Part shown: positions 11,461 to 23,548 of the stretch, one piece after another
Position numbering within the stretch: position 1 is the first letter of the stretch
Layout of the letters: each line of letters begins with the position of its first letter
Assembly (NCBI GenBank): GCA_022376925.1
Contig: JAIOJX010000005.1
Coordinates: 9,700,501-9,764,500 of the forward strand
Source of the DNA: Tragulus kanchil
Lineage: Eukaryota > Chordata > Mammalia > Artiodactyla > Tragulidae
Length of the DNA: 64,000 nt
Reading direction: 5' to 3'
Made by a program: the position numbers and the translations under genes
Notes under the pieces: generated by a model
The model's database searches: none
What the model was told of the DNA's origin: nothing
The model's input: the letters and a program-made list of their open reading frames with translations, nothing else

Positions 11461-11576
11461 CATGCTTAATTGGTTCAGTCATGTCCAACTCTTGGTGACT
11501 CGGTGGGCTATAGCCAGCCAGGCTCCTCTGTCCATGGGATTTCCCAGGCGAGAATACTGGAGTGGGTTGCCATTTC
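11461..11576 (-). mobile_element. Bov-A SINE fragment (no tRNA head)
   Basis: Only the Bov-A unit is present: 'ttggttcagtcatgtccaac' through 'ctcctctgtccatgggattt' to 'ctggagtgggttgccatttc'. The tRNA-like head expected on the right is missing, so the copy is 5'-truncated in its own sense. It interrupts the old L1. Two overlapping frames here (65 and 78 codons) are incidental. Confidence 0.8.
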
Positions 11577-11806
11577 AAAGGAAAAGACTGAAGAATGTAA
11601 TGACTTTAAAATTAAGAACTTTTCTTTGTCAAATGAACCCACCAAAAAGAGTGAAATAATTAGCTATGGAGTGAGAAAAGATGATTACTTTACATATAAC
11701 TTATAAACTATATATATCAATAGCTAAAATATTGCCTATCACTATACCTACTTTAAAAAGTAAGAACTCCAATCAATTAATAAGAAAAAGAGAAAGAATC
11801 CTACAG

Positions 11807-11823
11807 ACAGACAGACAGACAAA
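11807..11823. repeat. (CAGA)n short tandem repeat
   Basis: About four units of ACAG/CAGA lie inside the old L1. Confidence 0.8.
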
Positions 11824-12388
11824 AGACCCTAAAAGGAATTGCAAAGAAAAGGAAGCACATAAAGTTTATTATAAATACATGAGAAGATGCTCAGCTTCTT
11901 CAGGAAACAGAGATGTGAAAAGACAGGGTCCCAGTGCACCAGATGAGGGGAAAAGGGAGACAACAGCATGTGAAAAGAGGACGTTGAGCAGTGGGAGCCC
12001 TCCTCCACGTCTGGCCAGGCCTTACATGAGCACCGCGGCTTCGGGAAACAACACTCATGGCTTATGACACTGCAATTCCACTTCTCAGTGGGAGTCCAGT
12101 TCAGAGACGTGTTCGAGTGTGCACCAGGAAACAAATTCCCAAACCATAGCCCTACTTTTGGCAGGAGTCCCAAACTAGAAAAAAAGATCATATCGATCAA
12201 AATTAGAATGAATAAAGCAAATAGATAAATTCAAATGTCTGTCAAAAGCAGAATAAGCAAATTCCTGTAATGAAACACCACACACAACAAAAATAGTGAG
12301 CTACTGACACAGTATCATTGTGGATGAAGTCTTAAAATTAACTTTTGAGCAAAAGAATTAAATTCTAGGAAAATATAAGTATACTAAC

Positions 12389-12441
12389 TTATATATATAT
12401 ATATACTTGTATATAATATATGTATATATATATATATTTAA
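12389..12441. repeat. (TA)n-rich microsatellite
   Basis: Two TA runs separated by a short imperfect segment, about 50 bases in all, within the L1 3' part. Confidence 0.85.
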
Positions 12442-12550
12442 ATTCCTCTCCAAAGTCAAAATTAAGCTCTAGTTTAACCAAGACTGTATACGTTTATATA
12501 AAAGTATGGAGAGAAGCAGGGCATTCAGGATAGTGGTTGCCTCCAAGGAG

Positions 12551-12580
12551 GAGGAAGCAGTTGTTGAGGAAGCAGTTGTT
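12551..12580. repeat. 15-bp perfect tandem repeat, two units
   Basis: The unit 'gaggaagcagttgtt' occurs twice in a row, at 12551-12565 and 12566-12580, inside the L1 3' UTR-like region. Confidence 0.9.
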
Positions 12581-12740
12581 GAAGTTCATATAGGAGGATT
12601 TAAAGTACAGTTTATGTTCTATTTTTAGAGCTGGGTGGTAGGTAAGCATGTTGTTGTTATCGTCTATAGTACAGGTGTATTTTAGACACTACTGTGTATA
12701 TGAGATACACTACACAATAACAATAAATAAAACTATGCTT

Positions 12741-13143
12741 ACTTCAGCTTGTTCATAGCTAAAGGCTCCCCAAATACCTTGTTCTTTGCTGCTGGACTGT
12801 CATGGTAGGAAATACTTAAAAGTCCTCTCTTAAAGTTAATCCATGCAAACGATGAGCGTTAAGGATGAAATGATACACACTGACAGCGGGCAGCTGGCTG
12901 CCCAGGGTGGGCTTGGGGTGAGAGGACAGGCATTTAGTGGGCGCCATTGGGGACATGCTTCACAGGGTTAGTAATAATAGTGCCAGGCCCTGTCTCTGCC
13001 TGCAGAATTGCCACAGGTTGGAAATTCCACAGCAGTCACCATTTCCCTAGTGATATTAGTTGTTCATGTAAATTCTGAATAATGGAAGGCTGGATTTTAA
13101 TCACAAAATAGAAGGAAATGAAAAACAAAGGCAGCCTGGGAAG
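12741..13143. other. Unique non-coding DNA
   Basis: No repeat I can name and no gene. The sequence is less AT-rich than the L1 to its left. Confidence 0.4.
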
Positions 13144-15365
13144 GGGAAGGCAGCGCTGGGGTTTTTCCCTAAACATCTTCCCTTATAGACGTGTTGATGT
13201 TCTCTTCCGTGAAGTATTTGAAAGCACATCGTCTTTCAGTACCTCTCATCCCCCAAAAAGAACAGTCTGTTCTCATACTAGGCAGAATGACAGTGTTTTC
13301 TTTCCTTAGGACATGAAAGTAGCATCTGACACCAACAAGCAGAGGTTTTGTTTAGGGGTGCATACGTATGTGTAAAACTATAAAGCAAAGTTGGAAGCAA
13401 TTAACAGGAAAGTGAAGAGCGCAACTGTCTCTGACACGGCGGTTAGGGGAGAACGTGATCACGGAGCTGTAATGGGTGAAGGGGTGGTTTCTAAATATGG
13501 GTGGTATTTTATTTCATGCTATCGTTGATCGGTACATGGCTCTTCCTTTTATTGTTATTTAAACAGTGCCTAAAGCTTTTATAGCCCCTTTTGTATGTAC
13601 TATATATTTCACAGTACAGTTTTATTAAATTTATTTGACCTAAAATTCTATCTAGATACACAGAAAAGCAGAGAGGGTCCTCCAAATTCAGAAGATCCCC
13701 CTCCCCCAAAAAAGCAGGTACCAGAATCAAGCTGGCCAGTGGGTGAGAGATTTTTTTTTTTATGTACACCTGTACTTGATCTCAGATTTCAGCATACACG
13801 TCTTTCAGGAGAGACGTTTTAAATGTTTTCCCCCTGACTAGGACCAAGTACACACCTCGGCTCTGATGCTTTGAGTTTGGTGAGAGGGGAGCCGTAGAGT
13901 TTGCTACCCAGTGGAGCCACAAGCAGCAGCTGGAGAAAGACTTCAAAAACAGCCTGTGAGTGAATGTAAAACAGCACTGTGTCACCTACACGGCCACCTG
14001 AGAGAGGAGTGACTGTGGACCACTGTATCCACCAGAGCTCCTGCCACGTCTTCTATTCCAGGATAATTATTAATAGCACCCCTTCTGCTCTCAAAAGTGT
14101 CCCAGTTTGACACTGAAATATACGGTCATTCTATACGTAAAGGAAAAACGTGTAGTAGGGCTGTGAGAGCTGAAGGGCTCATCCAGAAAGACAGGTAAAG
14201 AGAAAGAATCTGGAGCTTAGACGCGATGGCTCTCATTGGCAAAGACAAATGGAAAGGGAAGGCAGCGCTGGGGTTTTTCCCTAAACATCTTCCCTTATAG
14301 ACGTGTTGATGTTCTCTTCCGTGAAGTATTTGAAAGCACATCGTCTTTCAGTACCTCTCATCCCCCAAAAAGAACAGTCTGTTCTCATACTAGGCAGAAT
14401 GACAGTGTTTTCTTTCCTTAGGACATGAAAGTAGCATCTGACACCAACAAGCAGAGGTTTTGTTTAGGGGTGCATACGTATGTGTAAAACTATAAAGCAA
14501 AGTTGGAAGCAATTAACAGGAAAGTGAAGAGCGCAACTGTCTCTGACACGGCGGTTAGGGGAGAACGTGATCACGGAGCTGTAATGGGTGAAGGGGTGGT
14601 TTCTAAATATGGGTGGTATTTTATTTCATGCTATCGTTGATCGGTACATGGCTCTTCCTTTTATTGTTATTTAAACAGTGCCTAAAGCTTTTATAGCCCC
14701 TTTTGTATGTACTATATATTTCACAGTACAGTTTTATTAAATTTATTTGACCTAAAATTCTATCTAGATACACAGAAAAGCAGAGAGGGTCCTCCAAATT
14801 CAGAAGATCCCCCTCCCCCAAAAAAGCAGGTACCAGAATCAAGCTGGCCAGTGGGTGAGAGATTTTTTTTTTTATGTACACCTGTACTTGATCTCAGATT
14901 TCAGCATACACGTCTTTCAGGAGAGACGTTTTAAATGTTTTCCCCCTGACTAGGACCAAGTACACACCTCGGCTCTGATGCTTTGAGTTTGGTGAGAGGG
15001 GAGCCGTAGAGTTTGCTACCCAGTGGAGCCACAAGCAGCAGCTGGAGAAAGACTTCAAAAACAGCCTGTGAGTGAATGTAAAACAGCACTGTGTCACCTA
15101 CACGGCCACCTGAGAGAGGAGTGACTGTGGACCACTGTATCCACCAGAGCTCCTGCCACGTCTTCTATTCCAGGATAATTATTAATAGCACCCCTTCTGC
15201 TCTCAAAAGTGTCCCAGTTTGACACTGAAATATACGGTCATTCTATACGTAAAGGAAAAACGTGTAGTAGGGCTGTGAGAGCTGAAGGGCTCATCCAGAA
15301 AGACAGGTAAAGAGAAAGAATCTGGAGCTTAGACGCGATGGCTCTCATTGGCAAAGACAAATGGA
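13144..15365. repeat. D4: near-identical direct repeat pair, period 1112
   Basis: Copy A is 13144-14253 and copy B is 14256-15365, with a constant offset of 1112, so I detect no indel. The two-base spacer sits in a GGAAA/GGGAA context. Both the sequence before A (13138-13150) and the sequence after B (15362-15374) are G/A-rich and similar, which could have permitted a short false overlap. The content is single-copy-looking DNA. Three pairs of identical short frames arise from this duplication and are not genes. Confidence 0.95.
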
Positions 15366-15520
15366 GGGGAAAAAGTAAACCATCAGAGAGAAAGACAGAT
15401 AGAGAAGGAGAAGAAAAAGAAAGACAAGGAAGAGAACAGGGAGAGGGAGGAAAAGGAGAAGGAAGTGGGGAGGAATGGGAAGCAGAAGAAGAAAAAGGAA
15501 GAAGAGGAGAAGGAGAATTA
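15365..15520 (+). repeat. Polypurine (GA-rich) tract
   Basis: About 155 bases are almost wholly A and G on the plus strand, with a handful of C and T. It begins right at the end of D4 copy B. The reverse strand gives the leucine/phenylalanine-rich frame at 15345-15590 and the forward strand a lysine/glutamate-rich one. Both are low-complexity artefacts. Such tracts can form triplex (H-DNA) structures. Confidence 0.9.
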
Positions 15521-15540
15521 TTTGTGTGTTTGTTGAGATC

Positions 15541-15557
15541 AAAAAAAAAAAAAAAAA
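15541..15557 (+). repeat. Poly-A run
   Basis: About 17 consecutive A follow the polypurine tract. It could be a simple-repeat remnant or the tail of a lost retroposon; I see no body. Confidence 0.8.
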
Positions 15558-16508
15558 TACAATGGAAGTAGCAATTATTTCCCTGACCAACTTTTCTTCT
15601 GTTTTGAGCTTCTAAAGAATGTACCTGAGATTTCTTTCACCTTATTTCCCTTTTCATCCTATGTGAGTAAAAGAAAGGGACTTGGCAACTGGATTATTAG
15701 AGTTGATTTGGACATTACAGCAGAGTTCGTTTCAAGCCCTCCCTCTTATCTGTGGAGAAAAGGATGGAAGCTTTAGGGCCTGCAGTTCTTACTATTGCCC
15801 AATAGGCATTCTTCTGGCTTTGTTAGTTAATGGAATGCTGTAATTTCATGAGCCTTCCTCTTTTGACCCTTTCAACTGAATTTATCAACATTTCTCAATT
15901 TCATTAACAAAAGTAAACTATTTTTTAGGTGTGATGACCGCATAAGATTAAACCCAGACCATCCCAAGCATGTTGCAATTCTGCAAAATGGTCCTGAGGG
16001 GCTCTTTCTGCTACATGGTCTCAGCTCTTAAGTCATTGTTTTGCAAACCTTGTCCTAAGAGGACCAAGTCACAAAGTTTTTGTTCATCTTTTCTTTCAAA
16101 AAGTCTCAATTCACATATAACCATGTAGTAAATAATAGAAAAAGAGGGAAGGGACAGAGAGATAAAACCAAGGAAGATGATCACACAGAAACTGGAAAAT
16201 TGCACCTTATTAAGTTGGCTGTTCCATTTTTCTTCTTGCATCTCTTCTTTCTAAGCAGTGCCTGAATTGGGATGGATAAGATCTGATTGAAATCCGCAGA
16301 TGCAGTATCTTTGTGGATTTGTGGATGAAGAAGTGAGGAATGGACCAGATAGGAAAATCTTGGTGAAAAAAACGAGATTCAGATCATCTGGTTTCACTGT
16401 CGCTCAGGCAAACCCAGCCCTGATAGACCTCAGCCTCCTAAGGAGAAGCATGAATGGGGAGTCACTAGGAGAGAAGCAATCTAACTTGCCTCAAGAGAAT
16501 GAATAGGA
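15558..16508. other. Unique non-coding DNA
   Basis: No recognisable repeat and no gene; open frames are under 80 codons with no domain. Confidence 0.4.
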
Positions 16509-18760
16509 AGAAAAGCCCAGTTCCCCAGCTTTGGAATCAGTCCTGGAAGGAAAACAATGACCTTTGTTAATTTATTCCTGGTATTTAAAATGAATAACTG
16601 CAATCAAATTATGGTTTAACTATAAAGGAGAGAATTTTATTTATTAGTTGCATGTATTCTAAACTCTAGGCATAGCAGGATCACTCAAACTTTCTAAAAC
16701 TCTGCATTATATCTAAGGAACATCCTTGGTAGCAAAAAGACTCATATCACCCCACGTTTAAGCAAATTCATGCCAACTCTAATGGCTCACAAAACATTAT
16801 CAATGATCTCTTCATTTTTCTTGGTTGTTTGGCTGGCTTTTTTCTTCACTGGAATTCAACTCTTCCTTTTAATCTCAGCTTCAAAAGAGGTGGGAGTCGT
16901 GAAGTCATATATTAGACTACCCCTGGCTATTTCATGGCAAAAGGACTATTTACCTAATATCCAAGCTTACAAACAGAAAGGAGAATAACAGGGAAACGTA
17001 CAAGAATTTCTCCCTGCCACATGAATTTCAATAAATGTCCTAGTAATTGTTACTAACTTGGGAAGTAGAAGCTTTTCAGTAAGGCAAAAGGTACTGACAG
17101 AGTTTAGCTTGGAGCAGGGAAGAGAGGCATACAGTTTGTGTTTTAGAGCATGGATGTCCACCATAGACATACTTGTTCAGTCCTTATTAAGGTAGTGTGG
17201 CACGTGTCTGTTTTTTCCAAATAATGGGCGAAGTCAGCTCTTTCCCAGAACAAAAACGGTGGCGAGGGTGACTTCCCTCTCAAGAAACTGGCTGCGCCTA
17301 CTAACAGAGATGCCAAAGGGAAGCCACCCAGAGAGAAGGCTTCCAAGTGCTGGAACAGGGTTTCCTCTTTAATATTCAAGTGCCTTTGCTTCTCTAGACA
17401 ACAGTCATTGTCTCCTCTTTTTAAAGCAAATGCACTTGGCAGGAGTACTCATTTTAAGTGTTGTTGAGGTTCAGATTAATTTTGAAGGGGTGTCTTGGTA
17501 GAAATGAGCATGTAGGCAGTTGAGAGCAAGGATGACTTTTTCAGAAGAGTAGACAACTACTGATGGGTGGGAGGAAGGGAAGGAAAAGAGACAGCAAAGA
17601 CATCAGGAGACAGAGAATGGCAGAGAGCAGGAACAGAAAAGCCCAGTTCCCCAGCTTTGGAATCAGTCCTGGAAGGAAAACAATGACCTTTGTTAATTTA
17701 TTCCTGGTATTTAAAATGAATAACTGCAATCAAATTATGGTTTAACTATAAAGGAGAGAATTTTATTTATTAGTTGCATGTATTCTAAACTCTAGGCATA
17801 GCAGGATCACTCAAACTTTCTAAAACTCTGCATTATATCTAAGGAACATCCTTGGTAGCAAAAAGACTCATATCACCCCACGTTTAAGCAAATTCATGCC
17901 AACTCTAATGGCTCACAAAACATTATCAATGATCTCTTCATTTTTCTTGGTTGTTTGGCTGGCTTTTTTCTTCACTGGAATTCAACTCTTCCTTTTAATC
18001 TCAGCTTCAAAAGAGGTGGGAGTCGTGAAGTCATATATTAGACTACCCCTGGCTATTTCATGGCAAAAGGACTATTTACCTAATATCCAAGCTTACAAAC
18101 AGAAAGGAGAATAACAGGGAAACGTACAAGAATTTCTCCCTGCCACATGAATTTCAATAAATGTCCTAGTAATTGTTACTAACTTGGGAAGTAGAAGCTT
18201 TTCAGTAAGGCAAAAGGTACTGACAGAGTTTAGCTTGGAGCAGGGAAGAGAGGCATACAGTTTGTGTTTTAGAGCATGGATGTCCACCATAGACATACTT
18301 GTTCAGTCCTTATTAAGGTAGTGTGGCACGTGTCTGTTTTTTCCAAATAATGGGCGAAGTCAGCTCTTTCCCAGAACAAAAACGGTGGCGAGGGTGACTT
18401 CCCTCTCAAGAAACTGGCTGCGCCTACTAACAGAGATGCCAAAGGGAAGCCACCCAGAGAGAAGGCTTCCAAGTGCTGGAACAGGGTTTCCTCTTTAATA
18501 TTCAAGTGCCTTTGCTTCTCTAGACAACAGTCATTGTCTCCTCTTTTTAAAGCAAATGCACTTGGCAGGAGTACTCATTTTAAGTGTTGTTGAGGTTCAG
18601 ATTAATTTTGAAGGGGTGTCTTGGTAGAAATGAGCATGTAGGCAGTTGAGAGCAAGGATGACTTTTTCAGAAGAGTAGACAACTACTGATGGGTGGGAGG
18701 AAGGGAAGGAAAAGAGACAGCAAAGACATCAGGAGACAGAGAATGACAGAACAGGAACAG
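16509..18760. repeat. D5: near-identical direct repeat pair, period 1126
   Basis: Copy A is 16509-17634 and copy B is 17635-18760. They match at a constant offset of 1126 until the last ~15 bases, where A has GCAGAGAGCAGGAACAG and B has ACAGAACAGGAACAG. The sequence just before copy A (AGAATG...AGGAAG) resembles these ends, so a short false overlap of about 20 bases can explain the join. The content is single-copy-looking DNA. Repeated frames (72, 67 and 78 codons) come from the duplication. Confidence 0.95.
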
Positions 18761-18974
18761 GGAGAGGAGACTATGAAGATTGGTTTCCCTGATCTACCAG
18801 TTCTGTTATCTAAATATTCCCTCCAGATATATTATCATTCTTTACCCTTTAAAAGTTTGTGGTCTCCAGAGTTCAAATCTTGACCTGTTTCTATTCCCAT
18901 TAGCTTTCCAAGGACTTGTATTTAATTTTAAGGTTTATTGTCCCTGATGTCCCATGCTCAAGCAACAGAAAGTT
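18761..18974. other. Unique non-coding DNA
   Basis: No gene and no repeat I can name. Confidence 0.35.
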
Positions 18975-19157
18975 GTTAGATCATTTTTTTTAAGTCTTTA
19001 TTGAATTTGTTGCACTATTACTTCTGTTTTATGTTTTGATTTTTTTGGCCTAGAGGCATGTGGGATCTTAGCTCCCTGACCAGGGATCAAACCCATGTCC
19101 CCTGCACTGGAAACACCGTCTTAACCACTGGACCACCAAAGAAGTCCCTGCTAGATC
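18975..19157 (-). mobile_element. CHR-type SINE with probable 8-bp TSD
   Basis: The body is 18983-19149 on the minus strand. It has a T-run on the left (tail), 'gcatgtgggatcttagctcc', 'gaccagggatcaaacccatg' and the head 'ttaaccactggaccaccaaa'. Flanks GTTAGATC (18975-18982) and GCTAGATC (19150-19157) form a target-site duplication with one mismatch. Confidence 0.85.
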
Positions 19158-19760
19158 TTCTTCCTTTGTATTTATCAATTCTATCCTCTAAACATCCAAC
19201 TTACTGTCACTGTTCAGAGTATGTCTCTCACCTGGGTCAAAATAAAAGCCTCCTAATTCATCTCTTTGCCTATACACTGACAACTGTCAAATTCTTCTTC
19301 CACACTTTCCAGAGAAATCTAAGTGATAAATCTTATTTTGCTCCCCTTGTGACATAGAAAATCTTTTGAGATCTGTCCCACTCTATTTTTCTGAAGTGTC
19401 TTCCCCTTCTTTATCTTCCAAAAACTTGGTGAAAATTTTCAGCCATGCCATAATTTTCACACCTCTTGCCTTTGCTTCTATTTAAATTTGAACCTAGAAT
19501 ATCTGTCTTAAATTTCTCAACCTGGAAAAGCTAGACTTACTCTGCAAAATACAAAAAAAAAAAAAAAAAAATTACATCGTCTCTAAGGCATTTCTGGATC
19601 TTTCTCCTGTCTCCCTCCACTCTATACAGACCCACCTCCCAGACAAACAGGTCTTTCTCTGTAATACTTAATTCATTCCACTGCATATAGGCCTTACCAG
19701 ATTATTTCATGGTCATGTGATACCTGGGTTCCTCCTGGGAAATTAAGGTCCTCACCCAGC
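19158..19760 (-). mobile_element. Possible old L2-like repeat
   Basis: 'tctctcacctgggtcaaaat' followed by 'aaaagcctcctaattcatct' resembles the antisense of the same ancient mammalian repeat seen in plus orientation at about 20910-22110. Later parts are C/T-rich. An A-run of about 22 bases lies at 19551-19571. Boundaries and family are uncertain. Confidence 0.35.
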
Positions 19761-20909
19761 ATGGCATGCATAGTTCATGTCACACCTGAAACAACAATGA
19801 CCTAGAACACTGAAAGCCAGTGAGCCATCTCTTATGCCATGTTGTGAGAATCGGTATCATCCTGCCGGAAGGGGAAGAAATAGATCTGATAAGCTCTGAA
19901 AGTCTCTGTCTGTATCACCATGACTCTGTGAATAATTTCTTTCACCATTGCTTCACCACAGAATCCATAGAGCTGATGCCTTTGTTTTCTGAAAGCCACC
20001 GTGGGAATTGCAGCAGGAACAACAGTCTCTCTCTTACCACATCGTGAGCACCATTCCTGAAGGTGGCTTCTCCGTAGTGTTCAGGCTTGCTACCATTCCC
20101 AGAGCTGGATAGACAGAAGGACATCTTTAGGGCTGTCTCATGAACTGAAACATGTTGAAAAGGACCACAGTTACCTGAGCAGTTGGTTTTCTGAGAGATG
20201 ATTGACTGTGGTCAACAGAAGAGTAGAAATGAATGTATTGTGCTCCGTTGACCTGTTCGTTCAAAAGATCTTTCTGAAGATTAATCCAAATGTGAAGGTG
20301 CTTCTCAGATCTAAAGAACGTTCTCCTTTCTAAAATGGAAATTGAAATGAAGAGAAAGCTACAAACCTAGTGAGATAGATTTTTCCCTAATTACAGGCCT
20401 TGGGAAACCCAACTGAGCCTGTACTATGTGTCAGTTAAGTAAAATATAACAAGGCATGTGCCTGCACAGAGAGCAGTGTTTGTAAAGAATTTATACTCCC
20501 TGGATAAATTCTTGCATAAAATTATTTTAAACTAGTTTTATAATATAGCTATAGATTATAAATACAGTTATAGATTATAATGCAGTTATAGATTTTGTGG
20601 GAAAAGAATGTGATTGACACAAATGGTACCAACTCAACTTGAAAAATCGCCACATCCTTTCTGGAAGATGGTGGAATGAAGGAAGTGAAAAAGCTGGAAG
20701 GAGCTTAGGTCTCTCACTAGAGTTCTTCTCGAGCTGCTTACGTGACTTAGAGGAAGACAGCCATCTGGCACTGCACATTCTGCAGCAAAGCAGGGCAAAA
20801 ACATCTGCCTCACAGAGACTGTGGATGAAGTATGATAATCGACATGGTAGTCACTTTGATTCTTAGGAGAAGCCAACCCCCTGTGAGGTCAAGGTACCTG
20901 CGCCACTCT
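19761..20909. other. Unique non-coding DNA
   Basis: No gene or nameable repeat. Around 20540-20590 there is a small local duplication of a TATAGATTATAA-type motif. Frames are under 85 codons. Confidence 0.4.
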
Positions 20910-22110
20910 TGGTTATTCAGCAAATAGCGATGGAACACCTGCTATGAGTGGAGCCCTGTGTAAGTAGGCGGGTGAGCAGAGAACACAGAGGGAAAATCCT
21001 TCCTTTGGAGCCCTGTGTAAGTAGGCGGGTGAGCAGAGAACACAGAGGGAAAATCCTTCCTTTGAAGAGCTGACATTTAATGGCAGGGAGAGAAAAGGAA
21101 ACAAGCAAACATAAGAAAGAAGTAAAGAGCGCATGGAAAGATGTGAAGACAGCAGTCTACTGTGGAAAATAGATAAAACAGGGAAGAAGGTCAGGAAACT
21201 CTGGGGTTCGAGGCAGATTTCTATTTCGAATATGATGCTCAGAGAAGACCTCACAGAGACAGTGACATTTGGAAAAAACACTTGAGTAGGAGAATGAGAT
21301 GGAGTGTGAACAAGAGGGTACTTGGAGGAAGAACAACCAGGCAGAAGGCTCGCAGTTGTGAAAGACCTGAGGAGGGAACCTAATTGTGCATGCAAGGAAC
21401 AGCACATGGCCATCGTGGCCAGTGCACAGAAGAAGGTCAAAGAGTTAGCAGAAAGCCAGATACACAGAGCCTTATAAGCAACCCATTGAAAAGATGTTTT
21501 TCTGAGGGTGATAGGGAGGGACGGGGGTACTTCAAACCGGGGAGAAATATGACCAGACTTCCACCTTAAAGGTATCCCTGTGGCTATTGTTTTGAGAATA
21601 GATTTGTAAGGGTGTGCCCAAGTGGAAGCATCTAGAACCAACGGTGGCAGTAAGGTACCAAGGGCCATCTCCTGGTGTGGATGGTTATGTTGTGGTTACA
21701 TAGGAGAATGTATTGTTTGAGAAAAGACACATGATTCTAGGGTGGTCGGGCATGAGGTCACGAGGAGTCTGGCACGCCTGAGCGAAGGAACTGAACTGAG
21801 AACGTGAGGCCAGCAACAGGGTCTCAAATGACACCGGGGAAAAAAACATCTTTGTAACACTCTTTGACTTTTCTATAGGTTTGCATTTGTTACTTAAAAA
21901 GTGCAGTAATACAGGTAGAGGTTGAGGTAGGTAGCAATGGAGACTGTGAGAGGTAGTCAGATTCTGGGTACATTTTGTAAGGAGTGACCACAGGATTTCC
22001 TACTGGTATGAACCTAGGTGGTGAGAGATAGAACGGAGTCAGGGTTAACAGTGTGGCTTTTGCCGTGGCCAAGGGAAGAATGTCCTGGCCACTAGAATTC
22101 CACCGGTAGG
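20910..22110 (+). mobile_element. Ancient mammalian interspersed repeat (L2-like, family unsure)
   Basis: In order: 'aagagctgacatttaatggc', 'gaagacctcacagagacagt', 'ggcagaaggctcgcagttgt', 'atatgaccagacttccacct', 'tggctattgttttgagaata' and 'ggtagtcagattctgggtac'. This order matches a widespread old mammalian repeat I know from many loci but cannot assign with certainty. It is the sense strand of that repeat. The 251-codon minus frame at 20913-21668 is its antisense and has no coding signature; two of its 19-residue segments are an exact repeat caused by a 57-bp DNA duplication. Confidence 0.55.
20950..21063. repeat. 57-bp perfect tandem duplication
   Basis: Units 20950-21006 and 21007-21063 are identical as far as I can see; both start 'ggagccctgtgtaagtaggc'. 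The length is a multiple of three, so it extends rather than breaks the antisense frame. It is unrelated in size to the 1.1-kb pairs. Confidence 0.93.
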
Positions 22111-22269
22111 ATACTTGGGGTAGGGAGGACTTAGGCAAATAATTTAACAAGCTCTCTTTTTCTGCATTAGAATATCTATTTCCAAATGGTATACACAATC
22201 GAGAATTTTTAAAGGCTCTCATTGAAGGATGCTACATAATTTAAAAATGTGCATCTATATATGACTTTT

Positions 22270-22430
22270 AAAGAGCTCACTTGATCCTGACAAAGTAGCT
22301 ATGACATGAAATGTTTTATGAAAAAGATCCATGAGAAAAGAACAGGCCATATGGGATTATCACCCAGAATTTACAAATAGAGAAACCAGTGGTTGGAGAA
22401 ATTGTCAAGCAGCTAAGTTCAGGTTCTTAC
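22270..22430 (-). mobile_element. Possible MIR relic
   Basis: Fragments such as 'gagctcacttgatcctgaca' and 'acaaatagagaaaccagtgg' followed by 'caagcagctaag' follow antisense MIR order, with extra sequence in the middle. Weak call. Confidence 0.35.
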
Positions 22431-23548
22431 AATTTCTTCTGCAGATAAATCTCTCCCATAAACACTGCCACTCTGACCACATTAAGCCCCAGGCATGGTA
22501 GTTTCATAACAAGAGTAGTGATTTTATACAGAAAGGCTCTTGAGTTTTAACACCAAATAAACGCCTCAGACCCCTTATCTAATAGGTTACTCTTATGACA
22601 CAATATATTAACAGGTTTCCTTTCCCTTAAATCCTACTTCCCCATCCTTCAAGTTAGAAAGAGTTTTTAAGCTGCTACTTTGACTGTCCCTTGTCTATTA
22701 AGCTAACATGTGAAGGTTAACCCGAAATGCAACTACAGTTTTAGCATCCTTCCCGAAAACACCACTTCTCCTACTAAGGCTAAAGGGTGTGAGATAAATA
22801 GGCTGGAACTCAGTTTTTTCCTCCTTTTCAACTGTCTCTACTTGCTGTTCTAGGATGTTTTGAAAGGCAGCGAGTTATGCTAGAAGAGAAAGTTTGTAAC
22901 AATTTGTATTTCCTCAGCTGTGGGGCAAAGAAAACCTCAAATGTCGGTTTTATAGTCTTCTCGGCTCTCAGGGGAGTTTAAGTATGCAGGCTTTGGCTGA
23001 GATAGGAAAGAAACAGCTCAGAGGTGGGGACTGCTGCTTAAAATGTTCCTTTGTTTAATTTTTTTCCTGTTATTGTATATGGAACTTTGAAACCATCCTG
23101 ACTTTCCATTCCAAAGGCACACGCCAGTACAGGTGCCAGCTGCGGCGAGTGCTTAGAGGAGAAGGACTCCTCATTCCTGATTTTTATGGGGCTCCGAGCG
23201 CAAGCAGAGGGGGTTTTCCTGAAAATTGCATTATGAGGTTAAGAAATGTGCATGGTTAGGATAAGCTAGAAGCCTTTGTCACCCTGGGTGTCAAGGATCC
23301 TCTACGAATATTCAATAAGAAAGATCTCCAAGCTCAGTACAAACAAGCATAAAACAGGGTCCCAGTAACCCAAGGATTGAGTGGAAATTCAGACGGGGTC
23401 TTCTATACTCAGTCTCCCTCAGTCTGCTCATTCCCCAGCTTCCCTTGCTTGGGGAACTGAGGAAAGGGTCATTAAATTCCCTTTGCTTCCATGTCTTCAT
23501 TTACTGAGTTGGGTATGTCATGGGTTTGTAATGAGTCGAGTATGTCAC
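22431..23548. other. Unique non-coding DNA
   Basis: No nameable repeat over more than 1 kb. The stretch at about 22830-23260 mixes AT-rich and GC-rich blocks, with CAGCTG at 23127 and 'gctccgagcgcaagcagagg'. It reads like single-copy sequence. Frames here lack domains. Confidence 0.4.

Larger units (their letters stand above)
7000..12740 (+). mobile_element. Old L1 (L1M type), ORF2 remnant to 3' end
   Basis: A long A-rich plus-strand L1 relic. ORF2-like stretches appear in order: 'gtgaattctaccaaacattt' (7679 and repeats), 'caaaatccattgcatttcta' (9425, 10574), 'atggacctgatttatgacag' (11232), 'aaaattaagaacttttcttt' (11607) and 'caatcaattaataagaaaaa' (11770). The 3' part holds 'ggatagtggttgcctccaag' (12528) and an AATAAA-rich end at about 12720-12740. 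It is heavily mutated and encodes no intact protein. D2 and D3 inflate its length by about 2.3 kb. A retroposed piece (9735) and a Bov-A (11461) interrupt it. Confidence 0.75.

Noticed and set aside
7000..12740. Active L1 with reverse transcriptase
   Set aside because: ORF2-like text is readable only in short mutated stretches. No frame exceeds about 130 codons.
15345..15590. Leucine/phenylalanine-rich minus frame that looks like a membrane protein
   Set aside because: It is the translation of a polypurine/polypyrimidine tract and a poly-A run.
20913..21668. 251-codon minus-strand open frame
   Set aside because: It is antisense to an old interspersed repeat and contains an exact 19-residue repetition from a 57-bp DNA duplication. 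No domain or start context supports it.
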